This document shows, one piece after another, positions 23,468-27,579 of a DNA stretch of 27,579 nt (positions are counted from its first letter, which is position 1; every line of letters begins with the position of its first letter). A program made the translations under genes and the position numbers. The DNA is from an uncultured Lachnospiraceae bacterium. GTDB lineage: Bacteria; Bacillota; Clostridia; Lachnospirales; Lachnospiraceae. The notes under the pieces were generated by a model. The model saw nothing but the letters and a program-made list of their open reading frames with translations, did not search any database and was not told the DNA's origin. The stretch is from the NCBI GenBank assembly GCA_910585635.1, contig CAJUFE010000067.1, forward strand, positions 1 to 27,579, written 5' to 3'.

Positions 23468-25039
23468 TCATTTTACGAACCTTTCGATCACGCATCTGTG
23501 GCCTTTTTCGTCATCATAATTGATACCCACCAGCAGGATATCTCCTGTATAGTTTTTGATCCAGTCTGCATATCGTCTATCCTTGATCTGCGCGATGGCT
23601 CCCTCGGCTGACTTATCCCATTTCAACTCGATCAGCAATGCCGGATGCTCGGCCTCTCGTCTGGGAAGGTATACGATATCTGCATATCCCTTACCAGACG
23701 GCAGTTCCAGGTTAGGCGGCAGATAATAGGCTCTGGCGCTGAAATATGCCATCAAGACCGTACATTTGAGTGAGTTTTCATCATTGTATTTAAGGATGGA
23801 TGCGGTCTCGTTGTGGACCTGGGCGATACCATCTGCTACGGCGTCCCCATCCATTGCCCATGTACTTTCCAGGAGCTGGGACGAATGCTGGATCGATCGG
23901 GCGACCCCATCCCAGGAGGGACCCTCCACCGCGTTCAGAAACTCTTGCGCGATCTCCTGGTTTGGGATAGAGGCTTCATCGGTCCTTTGGTCGTACGTCA
24001 GATACCCCAGATGGATCAGTAGTGTGAGCACATCGTCCCTTGTCTTGAAGGTGACCATATCATTTTCAAATCTCCGGGTATTGATCTTGCATCGCCCATT
24101 CCCCAGCATCTCGATGACCGCTTCCTTCAAACGGTCGATGTCCAGATTGATATAGACCTTCAAGGCCTCATACGTCTCCGTACCTGTCCAGTAGCTTTTG
24201 AAACGCTTCCATGTCAATGCGTCCACAACAGATTTTGGATTGTAGATGCGGATATCGCCTAACCGGTAGCCGTCATACCATTTCTCCATGGCAGCATAGT
24301 CCACACCATGCTCTTTACACTGCTCCTGCACCTCTTCTTCCGTAAAGCCGAAATAGCCTCCCAGGTCCTTGGGGTCGATCATGGAATGCTCTTCAAAGAT
24401 ATTGATCGCAGAGTGTTCTCCATATTTTTTAATAGGGAGTATCCCCGTCATATACGCCAACTCTACATATCCCGCCCCTTTAAAGAGCCCTCTCAAAAGA
24501 TCCAGATACGCCTTCTGTACATCCTGCCGCTCCTTCGCGAACCGAAATACACAGTCCCACTCATCCAGGATGAAGATGAACCCTTCCTTTGTATGGGCGT
24601 AGATCTGCTCTAAAACCCCTGGCAGCCCATAGCCGTCTACATGGAAGCAGTCTCCATACACTACCGCTAGCTCTTTGATCACGACTTCCTGGATCTTATC
24701 GATAAAGATATCCAGATGCGATGGGTGGAACAAGAAACGTTGGATATCGAGCCGTATCACATTATGTTTATTGAGATGCATTTTATAGGAATCCGCTCGT
24801 TCGATCTTCTTTCCGGCAAACAAGTCCCGTGAATCGCAGCCTTTTCCATAATAAGCTGCCAGCATATCCGCCGCCATGGATTTCCCAAAACGACGGGGAC
24901 GGCTCACACAAACGTATTTCTGCCTGGACTTATTGATCTTTTTATTGATGAGCGCGATCATCTCTGTCTTGTCCACATAGATATCATCCGTTACTGCCTG
25001 ACGGAAGGCTTCATTCCCTGGATCCAGATATATCCCCAT
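23468..25039 (-). CDS. Intact AAA-ATPase-like / PDDEXK_9 protein
   Basis: 523 residues on the minus strand, starting MGIYLDPGNEAFRQAVTDDI. Walker A VSRPRRFGKSMAADM is near residue 45 and Walker B FIFILDEWDCVFRF near 155, with both acidic residues present. YMTGILPIKKYGEHSAINIF and GYFGFTEEEVQEQC mark the middle of the PF09820-type module. The C-terminal PD-(D/E)XK (PF08011-type) part reads GKGYADIVYLPRR, then PALLIELKWDKSAEGAIAQI, so the D...(E)xK residues are intact. Length is typical. The upstream site is weak (AGGAACG). An overlapping pair of inverted repeats (GGAGCCG/CGGCTCC and CCGCTC/GAGCGG, 23410-23455) follows the stop and may end transcription. It belongs to a different subfamily from the broken copy at 19376, so it is not a simple duplicate. 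Function of the family is unproven. Confidence 0.9.
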   Translation of the reverse strand: MGIYLDPGNEAFRQAVTDDIYVDKTEMIALINKKINKSRQKYVCVSRPRRFGKSMAADMLAAYYGKGCDSRDLFAGKKIERADSYKMHLNKHNVIRLDIQRFLFHPSHLDIFIDKIQEVVIKELAVVYGDCFHVDGYGLPGVLEQIYAHTKEGFIFILDEWDCVFRFAKERQDVQKAYLDLLRGLFKGAGYVELAYMTGILPIKKYGEHSAINIFEEHSMIDPKDLGGYFGFTEEEVQEQCKEHGVDYAAMEKWYDGYRLGDIRIYNPKSVVDALTWKRFKSYWTGTETYEALKVYINLDIDRLKEAVIEMLGNGRCKINTRRFENDMVTFKTRDDVLTLLIHLGYLTYDQRTDEASIPNQEIAQEFLNAVEGPSWDGVARSIQHSSQLLESTWAMDGDAVADGIAQVHNETASILKYNDENSLKCTVLMAYFSARAYYLPPNLELPSGKGYADIVYLPRREAEHPALLIELKWDKSAEGAIAQIKDRRYADWIKNYTGDILLVGINYDDEKGHRCVIERFVK

Positions 25040-25196
25040 ACGATACCCCGTTCCTATACCAGTACAAACATGTTTTCATGCTATAGCACATAGCTAAGCT
25101 TTCTTATGTCTCTAATGTTAATATAAAGCCTTCCCAAAGTCAAGCGATACAGCGGCAAGGGTATGTGCCGATCGATCCTTGGGGAGGATCCGCTAG

Positions 25197-25759
25197 GCCG
25201 TTTGCCAAGGTCATCCTTATGAGTACATCTACAATGACCAGAGACAGTTAAAAGAGAAATATTCCAGTGGAAGGTGTCCGATCTCTTATGTGTGCGACAA
25301 GGCCTGGCAGATCAAGAAGATCCCCTTCTGTTATGAGTATGATGGCAATGGGGACCGGACTGCAAAGTACGGGGAGCAGGCTGCGGCCCATGGCGGGAAA
25401 CTGAAGATCAGGACCTCTTACCATTATGACATCCGGGGGGGCAGCTGGTGGAGGAGAAGGAGCATGGCAGTCCTACCTGTTATACATATGACGCAGCAGG
25501 GAACAGAATAGGAAAGAAGACCCCGGAACAGGTGACAAGGTATTCTTATAATGGGAAGGACCAGCTGATAGAGGAAGCATGGGACACAGGGAAAAACATC
25601 TTTACCTATGACTGCCAGGGAAGTATACTGGAGATAGCAGGGGCAGAAGGGAGCCGGCGCTTTACCTATGACAGCAAGGACCAGCGATGCAAGCTTGATA
25701 TTCCTTTGCTTGCAGCGGGACACAAGATTTGTTACAATTTATGGAAGGAGACTTATAAG
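25197..25759 (+). pseudogene. Rhs/YD-repeat fragment, frameshifted at a G7 run
   Basis: Two frames carry YD-repeat sequence of an Rhs protein. The first (25197 on) reads YEYIYNDQRQLKEKYSSG and CYEYDGNGDRTAKYG, then breaks at seven G residues (25435-25441). The second continues QLVEEKEHG, CYTYDAAGNRIGKKTPEQ, RYSYNGKDQLIEEAWDTG and FTYDCQGSILEIAGAEG up to FTYDSKDQRC. A stop (TAG 25194-25196) closes the first frame on the left, so the N-terminal bulk of the Rhs protein is missing. The conserved core-closing motif and a toxin domain are also missing: after about 25690 the sequence runs straight into the SUKH gene in the same frame. This is a stranded Rhs tip of the kind left by toxin-cassette exchange. 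Confidence 0.85.
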
Positions 25760-26224
25760 ATGAATGTTAAAAATGAAAGCATTATCAAGCCATTGCCAGA
25801 TGATCTATTGATCACAGAAAAAGAAAAAAAATGGCGTGTGAAGTTACCGAGATCATATAGAGAATTTCTTAAAAAATTTAATGGATGTATTCCACAAGAA
25901 AATTGTTTTCACCATAGGGACCATGAGTTTGTGATCGTAAGATTTTTGGGGATTGTTGGGGAACTATCAAACAGAGAAATAGGGTGGTATGATATAGGTG
26001 TTGTAGAATCACAAATTGGAGAACGTTTGACAGATAATATGGACTTGATAGGGATTGAGATCTTACCAATAGCAGAATTATTTGCTGGGGATTATCTTTG
26101 CTTAGATCTAAGAAATTCTAAAGGGAGTGTTTGTATATGGTTCCATGAGGGATCTGAGGAATTTAAACCAGTGATTGAAAAGGTAGTAGATAGCTTTGAA
26201 GAGTTTTTGGCAAAATTAAGATAA
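25760..26224 (+). CDS. SUKH (SMI1/KNR4) family immunity protein
   Basis: 154 residues from ATG 25760, with GGAAGGAG (25743-25750) nine bases upstream. The frame is also open upstream into the Rhs fragment, but this ATG and site mark the gene's own start. SUKH hallmarks are seen: LPRSYREFLKKFNGCIP (about 34-50), a variable beta middle part, ILPIAELFAGDYLCLDLRN (about 102-120), then CIWFHEGSEEF and a final helix SFEEFLAKL. SUKH proteins neutralise nuclease and other toxins delivered by contact-dependent or secreted systems. The partner toxin gene is absent, so this is an orphan immunity gene beside an Rhs fragment. Confidence 0.88.
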   Translation: MNVKNESIIKPLPDDLLITEKEKKWRVKLPRSYREFLKKFNGCIPQENCFHHRDHEFVIVRFLGIVGELSNREIGWYDIGVVESQIGERLTDNMDLIGIEILPIAELFAGDYLCLDLRNSKGSVCIWFHEGSEEFKPVIEKVVDSFEEFLAKLR

Positions 26225-26230
26225 AATAGG

Positions 26231-26384
26231 TCATGCCCATGCTGTGGATATAAAACATTGACAAAACATTTTAACCTATAAGGAAGGAACAGGATATGAT
26301 ATTTGTTCATATTGCGGTTGGGAAGATGATCCAGCATTGTATGTAAAACTTATGATCACTAATAATGTAAGAGGAGAGATTTAA
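26231..26384 (+). pseudogene. Cys-rich CPCC protein gene, truncated and frameshifted
   Basis: One frame right after the SUKH stop reads SCPCCGYKTLTKHFN; a one-base shift near 26275 continues YKEGTGYDICSYCGWEDDPA and runs to TAA 26382-26384. Together they match the short CPCC family (PF14206-type: CPCCGY-TL ... G-YEIC-VC-WEDD), with four paired Cys residues of a zinc-binding kind. There is no start codon, so the 5' end is lost as well as the frame. CPCC proteins are common in polymorphic-toxin immunity clusters. Confidence 0.75.
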
Positions 26385-26385
26385 T

Positions 26386-26895
26386 ATGTTAAATAATGTA
26401 TATGAAAATGATCTAGGATATATGGTGGGAACATTTTATTCAAATGTTTTTGAATGCGACATTGATGTATGGTATAAAAAGCATATTTCACGAGAATATG
26501 TTGAGAAAAACATTCAATATCTAAATGATCTTGATAATGATTTCTTATTAAGTATATGTGCTGCGCTAAAAAGGTACTATGAAGATTATAAAAGATCACT
26601 TCCAGATTTATGTGAAGATATTCCATATGATATATTGCACGATTTCGAGAAAGAACCAAGATCTATTTTAAAATATGTAAATATTGGAGTATACAAGTTT
26701 GATGAATTTAGAATTGATGAGGAAGAGATCCCTGTTATAAATTTGAGAGGAAGTTGCGAATGGTCAGGAGATGAGGGGATTACAATTGCCGCAAAAAACA
26801 ATCAATTGCTTTATGTTGGTCCATGGAAAAATTTCAATGTATGGGATAGTAGATGGAATACAATGTTTAACTATGCAACACCGATTGAGAAATAG
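26386..26895 (+). CDS. DUF6985-like putative immunity protein
   Basis: 169 residues from ATG 26386, with AGGAGAG (26372-26378) upstream. The N-terminus (MLNNVYENDLGYMVGTFYSN) is beta-like, the middle helical (FLLSICAALKRYYEDYKRSL), and the C-terminal third reads VINLRGSCEWSGDEGITIA, then LLYVGPWKNF. The Cys-Glu-Trp then Glu-Gly-Ile then VGP order is what I associate with DUF6985-type proteins found next to toxin genes. The gene is soluble with no signal. It starts 2 bases after the CPCC remnant and shares its AT-rich composition. Assignment is by resemblance; immunity is inferred from the SUKH/CPCC setting. Confidence 0.6.
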   Translation: MLNNVYENDLGYMVGTFYSNVFECDIDVWYKKHISREYVEKNIQYLNDLDNDFLLSICAALKRYYEDYKRSLPDLCEDIPYDILHDFEKEPRSILKYVNIGVYKFDEFRIDEEEIPVINLRGSCEWSGDEGITIAAKNNQLLYVGPWKNFNVWDSRWNTMFNYATPIEK

Positions 26896-27022
26896 ATTTT
26901 TGAAAATTTTATACTGTTATCTGTTTGTAAGCGAATAAAGCCCATTTTCTGGTGCAAACTGTACTTTGTTTTTGTAGTTAATTCCTCAAAAGATATACTT
27001 TTTCGTTAAAATAAGTTATTAA

Positions 27023-27175
27023 ATGGTTCAGGATTTATTTGGGAAGGTAGCTTATGAACTTGGAGATAGAGGCATGTCAATTGATAAAATTTTAGATATG
27101 ATCAAGTTATCATATACAAAGACTCCAATGTATATCGTTAGTGAAGTTCATGTATGGAAGGAAAATCGGAAATGA
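27023..27175 (+). CDS. 50-residue hypothetical protein or 3' gene fragment
   Basis: The frame starts MVQDLFGKVAYELGDRGMSI at ATG 27023, directly after an in-frame TAA, and ends at TGA 27173-27175, overlapping the next gene's ATG 27172. No ribosome site precedes it (AAGTTATTAA), so it may be the tail of a lost gene rather than a working one. The 127 bases before it (26896-27022) are AT-rich with no gene. The sequence looks protein-like with an acidic and basic mix but no family is recognised. Confidence 0.35.
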   Translation: MVQDLFGKVAYELGDRGMSIDKILDMIKLSYTKTPMYIVSEVHVWKENRK

Positions 27176-27548
27176 AAAAGAAATTGACAGATAGGTGGGA
27201 AAGTGAATGGCTAGATAAGGCCAGTTTGTTTAGAGAGATCTTGTTAAACGACAAGGAAACTGAATTTGTAAAATTAGATTTAAGAGGATTCAAAATTTCA
27301 AAACTTGATGGTTCTGTACCCTATATAAAAGGGAAAAAATTAGTGAAACGGATTTTTCTTATGCGGATTTTTCGGGATGTCGGTTTGAAAAGTGCAGATT
27401 TGAAAAGTGTACCTTTCGTTACACTAATTTAACCAATATTACAGAACAAGAATGTGAATTTATTGACTGTAGTTTCTACAAAGGGAGAATAAAAGGATTT
27501 ATTGGGGAATGGGTGAGTCTGTATGTAAACGTAAAACCATCCGCCTAG
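27172..27548 (+). pseudogene. Pentapeptide-repeat protein broken by one base in an A6 run
   Basis: ATG 27172 (after GGAAGGAAAA) opens MKKKLTDRWESEWLDKASLF and reaches PYIKGKK, then goes off frame after AAAAAA (27334-27339) and ends at 27432. If one A is added, the frame continues ISETDFSYADFSGCRFEKC, then RFEKCTFRYTNLTN and ECEFIDCSFYKGRIKGF to TAG 27546-27548. The restored part has the A(D/N)LxX-like pattern every five residues with Phe/Leu at the centre, typical of a pentapeptide right-handed beta helix. Such proteins appear as immunity or toxin-linked genes. The restored protein would be about 125 residues and end just before the window does. Confidence 0.8.
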
Positions 27549-27579
27549 TATTTTCTGTAATCCTGTGTCATACTTGAAG

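Noticed and set aside
25190..25200. attachment site or tRNA remnant near the Rhs fragment
   Set aside because: No tRNA-like cloverleaf or direct repeat could be found around the fragment.

Overview
The window looks like an accessory region of a Gram-positive, gut-type Clostridia (Lachnospiraceae-like) chromosome. This is inferred from strong AGGAGG-type ribosome sites, an IS1182-family element, Rhs/SUKH debris, two AAA-ATPase-like/PD-(D/E)XK genes, and a lipoprotein with a Gram-positive style signal peptide. No taxonomic marker gene is present, so this is inference.

Layout. (1) 1-870: decayed leader zone with the tail of one gene, a small membrane protein and a frameshifted remnant. (2) 891-14614: one long, GC-rich, co-directional gene block, tightly spaced and often overlapping. 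It encodes parts of a contractile-injection-like (phage tail/T6SS/eCIS-related) system: two VgrG/gpD-like spike proteins, a PAAR-like (DUF4280-type) carrier fused to a long effector-like body, a DcrB/Eag-like putative chaperone, a very large Hsp70/actin-fold ATPase with a SAP/HeH-like N-terminus, a TPR lipoprotein coupled to the effector (candidate immunity), a DUF2628-like membrane protein, an Imm11/DUF1629-like protein, and several uncharacterised proteins, two of which look like paralogues at the two ends of the block. Sheath, tube and most baseplate genes are not here and would have to lie outside. (3) 14675-19156: a single AT-rich gene for a 1493-residue protein with an APH-like kinase domain, a STAND-like P-loop, an alpha-solenoid and a C-terminal beta-rich domain, clearly foreign to its neighbours in composition and a candidate one-gene defence system. 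(4) 19376-25039: two AAA-ATPase-like/PDDEXK genes, one broken (plus strand) and one intact (minus strand), separated by a complete IS1182-type element. (5) 25197-27548: an AT-rich immunity graveyard with a broken Rhs tail, an intact SUKH (SMI1/KNR4) gene, a broken Cys-rich CPCC gene, a DUF6985-like immunity candidate, a 50-residue ORF and a frameshifted pentapeptide-repeat gene.

How it may work together. In the main block the two spikes would tip a tail-like particle. The DcrB-like protein would hold the PAAR-like effector until loading, as Eag proteins do in T6SS. The lipoprotein would protect the producer, and the Hsp70-like ATPase would act in folding or assembly. The downstream regions are best read as a hotspot where defence, toxin/immunity and mobile genes accumulate. 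The gaps inside the block carry degenerate 15-17 bp purine-rich tandem repeats that mimic ribosome-binding-site-plus-ATG units, a feature I have not seen described.
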